A stretch of 64,000 bases of DNA from positions 53,687 through 117,686 of the forward strand of contig CAMWTP010000005.1 in NCBI GenBank assembly GCA_947177165.1, given 5' to 3'. This document shows, in pieces, positions 55,369 to 63,014 of this stretch. The stretch's first letter is position 1. Each line of letters begins with the position of its first letter. The position numbers and the translations under genes are program-made. Source of the DNA: an uncultured Lachnospiraceae bacterium. Lineage in GTDB: Bacteria > Bacillota > Clostridia > Lachnospirales > Lachnospiraceae. Below the pieces are notes generated by a model. That model was not told where the DNA came from. It did not search any database and saw nothing but the letters and a program-made list of their open reading frames with translations.

Positions 55369-55728
55369 ATTCATATCTGTTATTCTGTTTTTTCCATACG
55401 CTACGGGAGCGTATAGTTCACTTGTCAGGGTAGATTCTGCTTTACTGCCAGTAAAACACCTTATAAAAGAACCTTCCTACGCCGATAGCCGGACAGGTTC
55501 ACTAAGTCAAAAAAATATCCCTCAGACCGTTCAGAACACATAAATTCCCCTAAACGTACCCAAAGGATAAAAATTCACGCAAAAAACCTCTGGATACTGC
55601 GTTTTTTTATATGCAATATCCAAAGTCTTTTTATTCTTCTATGTGCATTATACCCCTCTGATAAAGTGATATATTAGTGCATTTTCAAAGTAAAATGTGC
55701 AATATACACTATACATGGAGGTGCATAT

Positions 55729-56076
55729 ATGGCAAGGAAAAAGAAAATTGACAAGGAAATGGGATTCCGTCTGAAGAAGGCTAGAACCGACCAGAAACTG
55801 ACCTATGAAGAACTGGCTGAAAAATCCGGCGTTTCCTCACGCTATATCAAGGAAATCGAAAATCATGGAAATGTGCCAAGCCTTGAAAAGCTAGGGCAGC
55901 TTATACGAGCCTTACATATTTCCGCCGATCCGTTTTTTTATCCAGCCGCCCCGTCAGACAACCTCGACTACCAGCGGCTGTTGGTTTATCTGTCACAATG
56001 TACAGAGGAACAGATTACAACAATCCTCGCTATTGTGGAAGCCTATCTTCGGACATACAAATCTCCCAAAGAATAG
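55729..56076 (+). CDS. XRE-type transcriptional regulator (Tn916 Orf9-like)
   Basis: A 115-residue repressor-like protein. The helix-turn-helix (about residues 12-65) has FRLKKARTDQKLTYEELAEK, then SGVSSRYIKEIENHGNVPS. The C-terminal part is helical. TGGAGG precedes the ATG and it is divergent from the sigma-like gene, the position of the element's master repressor in Tn916-like modules. Confidence 0.82.
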   Translation: MARKKKIDKEMGFRLKKARTDQKLTYEELAEKSGVSSRYIKEIENHGNVPSLEKLGQLIRALHISADPFFYPAAPSDNLDYQRLLVYLSQCTEEQITTILAIVEAYLRTYKSPKE

Positions 56077-56176
56077 AATATTCCCAATATCTGAATTTTC
56101 TCATGAATATTTCTGGATAATTCTGAACCATGCAAAAAAGGTGGCTCGCCTTCTGTCCTGCCAGCCACCTCTTTGT

Positions 56177-56512
56177 CTATCTGCTGAATATTTTAAGAAG
56201 CTCCTTTATACGCATACGCTTTTTTATGATGCCCAGTCCATCAAGAACCTGTATGCTGTCCACAAAACCCTGATAATACGCCCGCTGTTCCTCCTTGTAA
56301 TGGGCATGATCCACCGTATCCATATAGTCCTCTAAAAACTCCCTGTCCTCCTTTGACAGCTTGGAAAGATATGCTTCAAATGCCTTCTGCTTCTTTTTCA
56401 GTTCCCGGCTGGCTGCTTTTGCTTCCTCTGTCTGGACGGAATACTCCCTGTCCTCTGTTTCGCTGCGCAGCTCCTCAAAAACGCCTGCCAATGTTTCAAA
56501 AACTTCATTCAT
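56177..56512 (-). CDS. Hypothetical helical protein of the mobile element
   Basis: An acidic, mostly helical protein of about 111 residues, with EEAKAASRELKKKQKAFEAY, then LSKEDREFLEDYMDTVDHAH and a YYQGF-x-D segment. It probably forms a coiled coil. No family was recognised with confidence; similar short proteins occur in conjugative elements of gut Clostridia. The ATG at 56512 has AAAGGTGG upstream. A GTG at 56524 extends the frame but lacks a spaced ribosome site. Confidence 0.6.
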   Translation of the reverse strand: MNEVFETLAGVFEELRSETEDREYSVQTEEAKAASRELKKKQKAFEAYLSKLSKEDREFLEDYMDTVDHAHYKEEQRAYYQGFVDSIQVLDGLGIIKKRMRIKELLKIFSR

Positions 56513-56606
56513 GTTTGTTTCCACCTTTCTCTGCTAAAAATAATATTGCATTTTACAGGCAGTATTATCAATCCCTAACTTTCTTTTCACAAGATAATCT
56601 CTCCAC

Positions 56607-56676
56607 ACTTCATCTTTAGAAGTATATTATCAACAATATTTCGTAAAATCAATAATAAAGGACTTCATCTTTAGAA
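56607..56676. repeat. Direct repeat upstream of a small XRE gene
   Basis: ACTTCATCTTTAGAA occurs at 56607-56621 and again at 56662-56676, 55 bp apart, in the promoter region of the XRE gene at 56749. It could be an operator pair for that regulator. Confidence 0.45.
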
Positions 56677-56748
56677 AGTTGGTGGTAGGATATTAAAATC
56701 TATTGGAACAAAGAAAGCAACTCCAAAAACCTAATCGGTCAAAGAGTT

Positions 56749-56949
56749 ATGGAACTGCGGACGGAAAGAAAGTTATCTCAAAAAGCTCTTGCAGAGCAGC
56801 TCCAGCTTGCCGGATATGAATTTAGCGACCTGACTGTTTTACGGATTGAAAAGGGAACAAGATTCGTTCCTGATTATGAAGTGGTAGCTCTGGCAGAGTT
56901 CTTCCATGTATCCTGTGAATATCTCTTAGGCGTACAGGACAAAAAATAA
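56749..56949 (+). CDS. Small XRE-type helix-turn-helix protein
   Basis: A 66-residue protein with ELRTERKLSQKALAEQLQLA and VLRIEKGTRFVPDYEVVALA, ending in a F-H-V-S-C-E-Y-L-L-G motif. The frame remains open upstream to 56689 and encodes NLIGQRV, which normally begins this domain. Translation may therefore start at a non-ATG codon (for example ATT at 56692 after GGTGGTAGG), giving about 85 residues. Convergent with the winged-helix gene at 56969. Likely a local repressor. Confidence 0.7.
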   Translation: MELRTERKLSQKALAEQLQLAGYEFSDLTVLRIEKGTRFVPDYEVVALAEFFHVSCEYLLGVQDKK

Positions 56950-56968
56950 GCAGCAATCTGTTTTCACA

Positions 56969-57403
56969 TCACAGACTGCTGCTTAAATTTTTGTTGAACC
57001 GATAGCCAATGCCCCATACGGTCTGTATGTAAAGCGGCTTGCCCGGATTATCCTCTATCTTTTCCCTTATGTGACGGATATGGCTCATAACAATGTTGTA
57101 ATCACCAGAATACGGTTCCTGCCAGACAATATCATATATCTGCTCTTTACTAAATACCCTACCGGGATTTTTAGCTAACAGATACAATATATCAAATTCC
57201 CGATTTGTGAGAATAACTTCTCTTTTTTCGACAGTAACACATCTTTTTTGTAATTCTATTTTTAACTCACCTCTCTGAATATTTTCTGTTTCTTGTACCA
57301 TGTCACACCGTTCAAAGCCATTACTATCATTCATAATCTGCATAATTTGCTGGTATACATCTTCTTCCCCATCAGCAAACAATACAACCATTATTCTTCC
57401 CAT
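56969..57403 (-). CDS. Winged-helix (OmpR/PhoB-type) DNA-binding protein without a receiver domain
   Basis: A 144-residue protein whose C-terminal 95 residues are a trans_reg_C winged helix: VILTNREFDILYLLAKNPGR, then V-F-S-K-E-Q-I-Y-D-I-V-W, and a final IQTVWGIGYRF. The N-terminal 45 residues are too short for a receiver and lack the phospho-acceptor pattern. Such solo regulators are common in conjugative elements of gut Firmicutes. AAGGTGATG precedes the ATG. An 11-codon leader frame lies just upstream. Confidence 0.78.
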   Translation of the reverse strand: MGRIMVVLFADGEEDVYQQIMQIMNDSNGFERCDMVQETENIQRGELKIELQKRCVTVEKREVILTNREFDILYLLAKNPGRVFSKEQIYDIVWQEPYSGDYNIVMSHIRHIREKIEDNPGKPLYIQTVWGIGYRFNKNLSSSL

Positions 57404-57407
57404 TACA

Positions 57408-57443
57408 TCACCTTAGCCTAATAATTGCAAATGAAATAGCCAT
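57408..57443 (-). CDS. Possible 11-residue leader peptide
   Basis: The frame MAISFAIIRLR has AAGGAG in front of its ATG (57443) and stops at 57408, five bases before the winged-helix start. The spacing would allow translational coupling. This is only a candidate, since so short a frame can arise by chance. Confidence 0.25.
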   Translation of the reverse strand: MAISFAIIRLR

Positions 57444-57505
57444 ATCTCCTTAATGTGCAAATATCCTTATATGCACCCTTTATCATTTGAAATCGTTAAT
57501 CAAAA

Positions 57506-57534
57506 AGGTCAATCTACACAAAGCAGACTGACCT
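57506..57534 (-). terminator. Terminator of the metal/sirtuin operon
   Basis: AGGTCAGTCT and AGATTGACCT pair with one mismatch around a 9-nt loop, followed by T5 on the minus strand. It lies about 110 bp after the last sirtuin stop (57643). The rest of 57444-57642 shows no gene. Confidence 0.7.
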
Positions 57535-57642
57535 ATAAAGACAAGTATACCCTGCCTCATATTTACCCGATAGATAATCTCTTTTCCACTGGCACAAGAA
57601 ACTACTCATCAAATATTCATTTAACATTTCCAAAATCAATAT

Positions 57643-58482
57643 TTATCTTGCCTTCAAAATTCTATCCAACGCAACTGCAATGTCTTGATCCACACTGATA
57701 GATTTATTTTGAATTTCCTGTGGAATATAAATTTCTCCCTTATTGAATGTAATGTATTTTGCCAGTGGCTCCACCGAAACAAGCTGCATAAAAGGAGCTT
57801 TAATCATCTGGTTACGTCTGCCAACACCAAACTCTAAAGCAACAAGCCTTTTCCCACGAAAACGATTCACGAATTCACGATAGCGGGCTGCTTTCTCCTG
57901 CCAACTCTTTTGGTCTATAAACGAAGAACTCTCTCCATAATTCACTTCCATGCTCCCATCACATTTCGGGCATTTAGGAAGTAGTTCTTTTAATTCCTCC
58001 CCATTCTTCTCAGCCTTTGCTATCCGCAAAATGGTTTCTTTACTAGAGTAGACATCATCACAACAACCATTTGCACAGCGCATTTCTGTCAATTTTCCTT
58101 CCATTTCAAAAACCCGTTCCGGGACGAAACCTGCCGGAATAAAATGATCCTCCCCATTCGTAGTTACCACGAAATAATCTTTTTCCTTCACAAGCTCATA
58201 CATATTTTTCATGATATGCGACGGCTCATTCTGCATACATTTCTTTTTAATGAGCCGACTGAAATATACCCATTTTTCTTCTTGGGAATGATAAGGAAAC
58301 GCCATACCCTGTATAATACAACGGATTCCGTATCGGCTTCTGAAATCTCCCATATTTTCCTGAAACCAAGAATCGTCTGCAAATAGATTATAGCCTTCGG
58401 CAATGGATAATCCATTGCTTGCACCGATTAACACTCCGTCTGCCTCATTTACAATTTTCCGTATCTCCCGATATACATTCAT
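57643..58482 (-). CDS. Class M (SirTM-like) sirtuin with altered active-site residues
   Basis: A 279-residue NAD-dependent sirtuin-fold protein. The Rossmann loop is GASNGLSIAEGYN. YFVVTTNGEDHFIPAGF corresponds to the TTN-x-D motif of macrodomain-linked sirtuins, but the Asp is a Glu. The usual Q-G-D is E-G-K (MEGKLTEMRC). Zinc cysteines appear as C-A-N-G-C-C and C-P-K-C. A C-terminal LEFGVGRRNQMIKAPFMQL fits the family. With these substitutions it may be an inactive or differently acting partner of the adjacent sirtuin, whose stop overlaps its start by four bases. SirTM proteins are ADP-ribosyltransferases; activity here is inferred. Confidence 0.8.
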   Translation of the reverse strand: MNVYREIRKIVNEADGVLIGASNGLSIAEGYNLFADDSWFQENMGDFRSRYGIRCIIQGMAFPYHSQEEKWVYFSRLIKKKCMQNEPSHIMKNMYELVKEKDYFVVTTNGEDHFIPAGFVPERVFEMEGKLTEMRCANGCCDDVYSSKETILRIAKAEKNGEELKELLPKCPKCDGSMEVNYGESSSFIDQKSWQEKAARYREFVNRFRGKRLVALEFGVGRRNQMIKAPFMQLVSVEPLAKYITFNKGEIYIPQEIQNKSISVDQDIAVALDRILKAR

Positions 58483-59363
58483 GATTCTGCTCCCACCTTT
58501 CCCTCCAGTTCCCGTTTTCTTCTAACTGCATACTCCAAAACATCTGCAATATCTTCCTTTATTGTAATGCCCTTTTCTTTTAGTTCCTTTGGCAACAGAG
58601 CATCTTTGGGATTGACAGCAATATAGAAGGCTTTCGACCACGAATAAGTCATATTCCAAAAAGGTTCACGTATAAACATTGGTGTCATACGACCAACTCC
58701 AAGTTCCAGAAAAAGTATTTTTTTATCCTTGTTCTCCAGCAAAAAACGATTCCATTTCTCGTATTCTTCCTTATATTTTTCTCCTTCCAAAAACGTAAAT
58801 CCACGCACCCAAGGTTCTAATTCCCTACCACATTGAGGACAATGAGGAATTAACTCTGTAGGAATCCTACAGTCATGGATATTCGCATACATTTCCTCTA
58901 TCAGCTTTTTACTCTCAAACAATTCATCATGGCATGGACGTACACATTGAAGGTAGCGCAAATCACCTTGAATAGTACTGACCTTGTTCTCTGGAAAACG
59001 CCTGCTAAACAACGTATCCTGATTTGTTGTCACTATAAAATAGTTTTTTCCTTCCAGTAATTCAAATAAATTTTGATATGCCAGTCCATCCGGCAGATTC
59101 ATATTCATGTAAATAGATGCCGCCAAAAAAGCCCATCGTTCTTCACTGGACTTGTAACGGTAATAATACCCATTAAATGTCCCCTCAAATCTATATTTTC
59201 TTCCAAATTCCCCCAAATACTTCTCAAAATATTTATCATTGTGATACGCACAATCATAGCCCGCTGCAACAGACATACCTGCAGCAGCTCCCACACAAAT
59301 AGCATCTGCCGTATCAATATGTTTCAAAAGCAAGTTTCCCTGCTCACTGAAATTATTTTTCAC
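58479..59363 (-). CDS. Class M (SirTM-like) sirtuin
   Basis: A 294-residue sirtuin. The NAD loop is GAAAGMSVAAGYD. The family motifs are kept: YFIVTTNQDTLF and IQGDLRYLQC-x3-CH. Zinc ligands are C-V-R-P-C and C-P-Q-C, and the C-terminal LELGVGRMTPMFIREPFWNM and I-K-E-D-I-A-D-V-L follow. This resembles SirTM proteins, which ADP-ribosylate lipoyl-carrying proteins, but no macrodomain or GcvH-like gene is visible here. The start is a GTG at 59363 that overlaps the stop of the FeoB-associated gene (GTGA), with GGAGG eight bases upstream. It is thus translationally coupled to the iron operon. Confidence 0.85.
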   Translation of the reverse strand: MKNNFSEQGNLLLKHIDTADAICVGAAAGMSVAAGYDCAYHNDKYFEKYLGEFGRKYRFEGTFNGYYYRYKSSEERWAFLAASIYMNMNLPDGLAYQNLFELLEGKNYFIVTTNQDTLFSRRFPENKVSTIQGDLRYLQCVRPCHDELFESKKLIEEMYANIHDCRIPTELIPHCPQCGRELEPWVRGFTFLEGEKYKEEYEKWNRFLLENKDKKILFLELGVGRMTPMFIREPFWNMTYSWSKAFYIAVNPKDALLPKELKEKGITIKEDIADVLEYAVRRKRELEGKVGAES

Positions 59364-59512
59364 AGTTTACAATCCTCCTTATGGCACGAGTAGACACAAG
59401 CACTACAATTCCCATCACATCCATCCATACCCTTTTTTCGGAAGCTTTTAATAGCAATTACCAACAGAGCAGCTACAATACCAAGCACCACAAAACTCGC
59501 TATGTTCATCAT
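59360..59512 (-). CDS. FeoB-associated Cys-rich membrane protein
   Basis: A 50-residue protein with one transmembrane helix (IASFVVLGIVAALLVIAI) and a Cys-rich tail with G-C-D-G-N-C-S-A-C and Y-S-C-H, as in the short FeoB-associated proteins of Firmicutes. It probably assists ferrous iron passage or FeoB assembly. The start may be ATG 59512 or 59509. It lies between the PF06541-like gene and the sirtuin and overlaps the latter by four bases. Confidence 0.8.
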   Translation of the reverse strand: MMNIASFVVLGIVAALLVIAIKSFRKKGMDGCDGNCSACVYSCHKEDCKL

Positions 59513-59556
59513 CGACTTCTCCTATCCCTACGAAAACAAAAATTCTCCTGTTTGCT

Positions 59557-60222
59557 TTAATTCTTTATTATTGGCGTAATAAAGCAATAATCTATTTTCT
59601 CATTGGCAGAACATTCTGTAATTCCAATTCCAGTATTAGGGTACTTCACAGAGTAAACGGAATCTCCTGCATAAATAACCAACAGTATAGCCGCAAGTAT
59701 CGTCAGATACCGGGGATTCATCTTCTGCATTTTATTATCCAGAAACGGAGCCGCAACATACACCACAAACATTCCCCCAAACCCAAACAATATCAAACCC
59801 TCAGCGCAGATTCTTCCATTCAAATTCAGCCAGTAATCCGAATAGTCCCACCATCGTTTGCCATCATAGACCATTTCAAGATACCATGAGATAAAATACT
59901 CCACACAGCCTGACAAAAGGATAATCCCCGCAAACTCTGCTGCCGGATATTTCCTAAACCTCTTTAACAGTACAAGAATCAATATTACACCCTTTCCATA
60001 AATAGGAAGCAATGGACTATGAAGCACTCCTCTGTTGACAAGCACCCCTCCTGTCACATATCCAAGTATTACCTCCCACACCCATCCTACCACTGAAAAA
60101 GTGAAAAACATCAGCAGTAAATGAACTGGTTTATAATTTCGTTCTGCAGAGAGAACACCCATTTTTTTCTGTATGTTCTTAATCATAGCCTTGCGCTCCG
60201 TAAATAATAACTGTTTTATCAT
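59557..60222 (-). CDS. PF06541-type multi-helix membrane protein (putative ABC transporter type IV)
   Basis: A 221-residue protein with about five transmembrane helices. The signatures FFTFSVVGWVWEVI, VLVNRGVLHSPLLPIYGKG and ISWYLEMVYDGKRWWDYSDY are characteristic of the PF06541 (CmpB-like) family, whose function is not established. The ATG at 60222 has GGAAG close by, and an ATG at 60186 has GGAG at normal spacing; either may be used. It sits in the iron operon between FeoB and the FeoB-associated peptide. Confidence 0.8.
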   Translation of the reverse strand: MIKQLLFTERKAMIKNIQKKMGVLSAERNYKPVHLLLMFFTFSVVGWVWEVILGYVTGGVLVNRGVLHSPLLPIYGKGVILILVLLKRFRKYPAAEFAGIILLSGCVEYFISWYLEMVYDGKRWWDYSDYWLNLNGRICAEGLILFGFGGMFVVYVAAPFLDNKMQKMNPRYLTILAAILLVIYAGDSVYSVKYPNTGIGITECSANEKIDYCFITPIIKN

Positions 60223-60276
60223 GAACTTCCATAACCATGTTCTTTTTGGCTGATTTTAACCATTACAGCAGTTTTT

Positions 60277-62658
60277 TTATACAAACCCTAAAATAATTCC
60301 TATGCTATGTACAATAAATGCAACCGCCCATGCAATGAAACACTGAACTATTACCGTTCCAACTGCCGCCTTTATGCCGCCCATTTCTCTCCTGACTGTT
60401 GCAACCGCCGCCACACATGGCGTATACAATAATGTAAATACAAGAAATACAAAAGCGGTAAAAGGAGTAAACAATGTTCCAAGCAAAGATACATCTCCAC
60501 CTAAAAGAACCGTCAGCGTAGACACAACGCTCTCTTTTGCAGTAAATCCGGTAATCAATGCCGTAGAAACTCTCCAATCTCCAAACCCAAGAGGTGCAAA
60601 TAAAGGAGCAGCTACCCCGCCCAATAGTGCCAGCAGGCTTTCTTCCGCAGAAGCCGCAACATTCAGCCTTATATCAAAGGTCTGTAAAAACCAGATTACA
60701 AGAGAAGCTACAAAAATAATTGTAAAGGCTTTCTTAGCAAATCCTTTCGCCTTTTCCACGATAAGCTGCCACACACTTTTTGCTGAAGGAAACCGATAGT
60801 TTGGAAGCTCCATTACAAAAGGAACCGGCGCTCCCTTATATTTTGTCCCCTTTAAAAGTAACGCATATAAAATACCGCAGATAATCCCTAAAGCATACAA
60901 TCCCACCATAATGAGCGCCTGATACCTTCTTGGGAAAAACGCACTAATCATCAAAGTGTAAATTGGCAACTTGGCAGTACAGCTCATAAACGGAACCAGC
61001 AAAATTGTCATTTTATGATCCCGTTCACTGGAAAGTGTTCTGGTAGCCATAATCGCAGGAACCGAGCATCCAAAACCAATCAGCATAGGAACAATACTTC
61101 TCCCTGAAAGACCAATCTTACGAAGCAGTCTGTCCATAACAAAAGCCACTCTTGCGATATATCCAGTATCCTCTAAAATCGAAAGGAAGAAAAACATCGT
61201 CACAATCGTTGGCAATAAACTAAGTACACTTCCCACACCGCTGCAAACGCCATCAATCACAAGGGAATGAACCACTGGATTGACCTGCGCCTTTGTGAGC
61301 AACCCATCAAACAGAGCAATCACCGCATCAATTCCCATACCCATAAGATCAGATAATGCTGCACCAACAAAGCTGAATGTCATAACAAATACAAGTGCCA
61401 TAATCCCGATAAAGCAAGGAATCGCCGTATATTTTCCCGTTAAAATCCTGTCTATCGCCATGCTGCGCTTGTGTTCCCTGCTTTCACGAGGACGGACTAC
61501 GGTTTTTGCACACAGAGCCTCAATAAATGAAAACCTCATATTTGCAAGAGCAGCCTCCCTGTCAAGCCCCGTTTCTGTTTCCAAAACAGACACCAGATGT
61601 TCAAATATGTCAGCCTTTTCTGGCGAAATAGTAAGTTTCTCTTTTATCAGGCGGTCATTTTCTACCAGTTTTGTAACTGTAAAACGGACTGGAAGCCCTT
61701 TCTCCTTTGCCTCCGGTTCCAATATATGTACTGCCGCATGAATACACCGATGTACTGCGCCCACAGAATCATGTTCATCATTACTTGCCGGACAAAAATC
61801 AACCCTGCCGGGACTTTCCCTGTGCCTCGCCACATGAAGTGCATGGTCAATCAGTTCCTCAATTCCCTCGTTTTTTGCTGCGGAAATCGGTACTACCGGA
61901 ATACCAAGAATTTCTTCCAGTTCATTTACCCTGACAGAACCACCGTTTGCCCGTACTTCATCCATCATATTCAATGCCAGCACCATCGGAATACCAAGCT
62001 CCATGAGCTGCATAGTAAGGTACAGGTTCCTCTCCATATTAGTAGCGTCAACAATATTGATAATCCCGTCCGGGTGCGTATCCATCAGAAAATCCCTTGT
62101 CACAATTTCCTCACTGGAATAGGGGGAAAGAGAATAGATACCCGGTAAATCTGTAACAACCGCCTCTGAATGTTTACGGATTGTTCCATCTTTACGGTCA
62201 ACCGTCACTCCGGGGAAATTTCCTACATGCTGGTTTGCTCCTGTAAGCTGGTTAAATAAAGTAGTTTTTCCACAATTCTGATTTCCCACCAATGCAAAAG
62301 TGACTTTTGCCCCTTCGGGAATCTCATTCGCCGCATTATGGACATGGTAGCTTTTTGCCCTGCCAAGTTCCCCGACTCCCGGATGCTCTACTGCTGGTAT
62401 TCTTTGTGTGGCATGATTTTTTTCCGCTTTGATATGAACCTTTTCCACTGTAATTTTTTGCGCTTCATCAAGCCGCAAAGTCAATTCATATCCCCTTAAC
62501 TCAATCTGCACCGGATCGCCCATAGGTGCAATTTTTTGAAGCGTAACCTCTGTTTTAGGCGTAAGCCCCATATCAAGTAAATGATGCCGAAGTGCGCCAC
62601 TTCCGCCCACTGAGCAGATAAAAGCGCTTTGCTTTGGCTTCAATTCATCCATTGTCAT
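60277..62658 (-). CDS. feoB: FeoA-FeoB fusion, ferrous iron transporter
   Basis: A 793-residue inner-membrane Fe2+ importer. Residues 1-75 are a FeoA SH3-like domain (LLDMGLTPKTEV). The GTPase domain follows with G1 GNQNCGKTTLFNQLTG, G3 DLPGIYSL and G4 NMMDEV. The two Gate domains contain GCSVPAIMATRTL and L-Y-T-P-C-V-A-A-V-A. A fused FeoA is unusual but known. It is downstream of an ArsR-type repressor and a heavy-metal ATPase, and upstream of three small membrane/sirtuin genes. AGGTGAAG precedes the ATG. Confidence 0.95.
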   Translation of the reverse strand: MTMDELKPKQSAFICSVGGSGALRHHLLDMGLTPKTEVTLQKIAPMGDPVQIELRGYELTLRLDEAQKITVEKVHIKAEKNHATQRIPAVEHPGVGELGRAKSYHVHNAANEIPEGAKVTFALVGNQNCGKTTLFNQLTGANQHVGNFPGVTVDRKDGTIRKHSEAVVTDLPGIYSLSPYSSEEIVTRDFLMDTHPDGIINIVDATNMERNLYLTMQLMELGIPMVLALNMMDEVRANGGSVRVNELEEILGIPVVPISAAKNEGIEELIDHALHVARHRESPGRVDFCPASNDEHDSVGAVHRCIHAAVHILEPEAKEKGLPVRFTVTKLVENDRLIKEKLTISPEKADIFEHLVSVLETETGLDREAALANMRFSFIEALCAKTVVRPRESREHKRSMAIDRILTGKYTAIPCFIGIMALVFVMTFSFVGAALSDLMGMGIDAVIALFDGLLTKAQVNPVVHSLVIDGVCSGVGSVLSLLPTIVTMFFFLSILEDTGYIARVAFVMDRLLRKIGLSGRSIVPMLIGFGCSVPAIMATRTLSSERDHKMTILLVPFMSCTAKLPIYTLMISAFFPRRYQALIMVGLYALGIICGILYALLLKGTKYKGAPVPFVMELPNYRFPSAKSVWQLIVEKAKGFAKKAFTIIFVASLVIWFLQTFDIRLNVAASAEESLLALLGGVAAPLFAPLGFGDWRVSTALITGFTAKESVVSTLTVLLGGDVSLLGTLFTPFTAFVFLVFTLLYTPCVAAVATVRREMGGIKAAVGTVIVQCFIAWAVAFIVHSIGIILGFV

Positions 62659-62676
62659 TTCATCTTCACCTCATTT

Positions 62677-62997
62677 TCACCGTTGCAGAATATGCTCCGT
62701 CCCTTTTTCAATAATCATCTGCACATGTTCATCCACTAAAGCATAAAATATCATTTTCCCATCCCTACGCCGCCTTACCAGCTTATTTGACTTTAAAAGA
62801 TTTAGCTGGTGGGACACCGCAGACTGCGTAATTCCAAGCTGTTCCGCCAAATCACTGACACATGAATCCTGCTCCATTAAAAGGAGCAGGATTCGGATAC
62901 GGGTAGGGTTCCCAAGCACCTTAAAAAATTCCGTTAGAATATACAGCTTGCTCTCATTCAATTCTTGACAAAAATGACCGTCCTGATATTTTGCCAA
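62677..62997 (-). CDS. ArsR/SmtB-family metal-responsive repressor
   Basis: A 106-residue winged-helix repressor: EFFKVLGNPTRIRILLLLME, C-V-S-D-L-A-E-Q-L-G, then SAVSHQLNLLKSNKLVRRRR. Histidines near the end (D-E-H-V, T-E-H) could be part of a CzrA/CadC-like metal site. A longer open frame goes to 63189, but it overlaps the ATPase gene. The TTG at 62997 directly after AAGGAGGGG is the likely start. It would release the ATPase/Feo operon when metal is bound. It is 17 bp downstream of the ATPase stop. Confidence 0.85.
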   Translation of the reverse strand: MAKYQDGHFCQELNESKLYILTEFFKVLGNPTRIRILLLLMEQDSCVSDLAEQLGITQSAVSHQLNLLKSNKLVRRRRDGKMIFYALVDEHVQMIIEKGTEHILQR

Positions 62998-63014
62998 AGG
63001 AACCCCTCCTTCCT

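Noticed and set aside
57453..57698. An 81-codon plus-strand frame near the operon end
   Set aside because: Overlaps the sirtuin 3' end and the terminator; no ribosome site or recognisable features.
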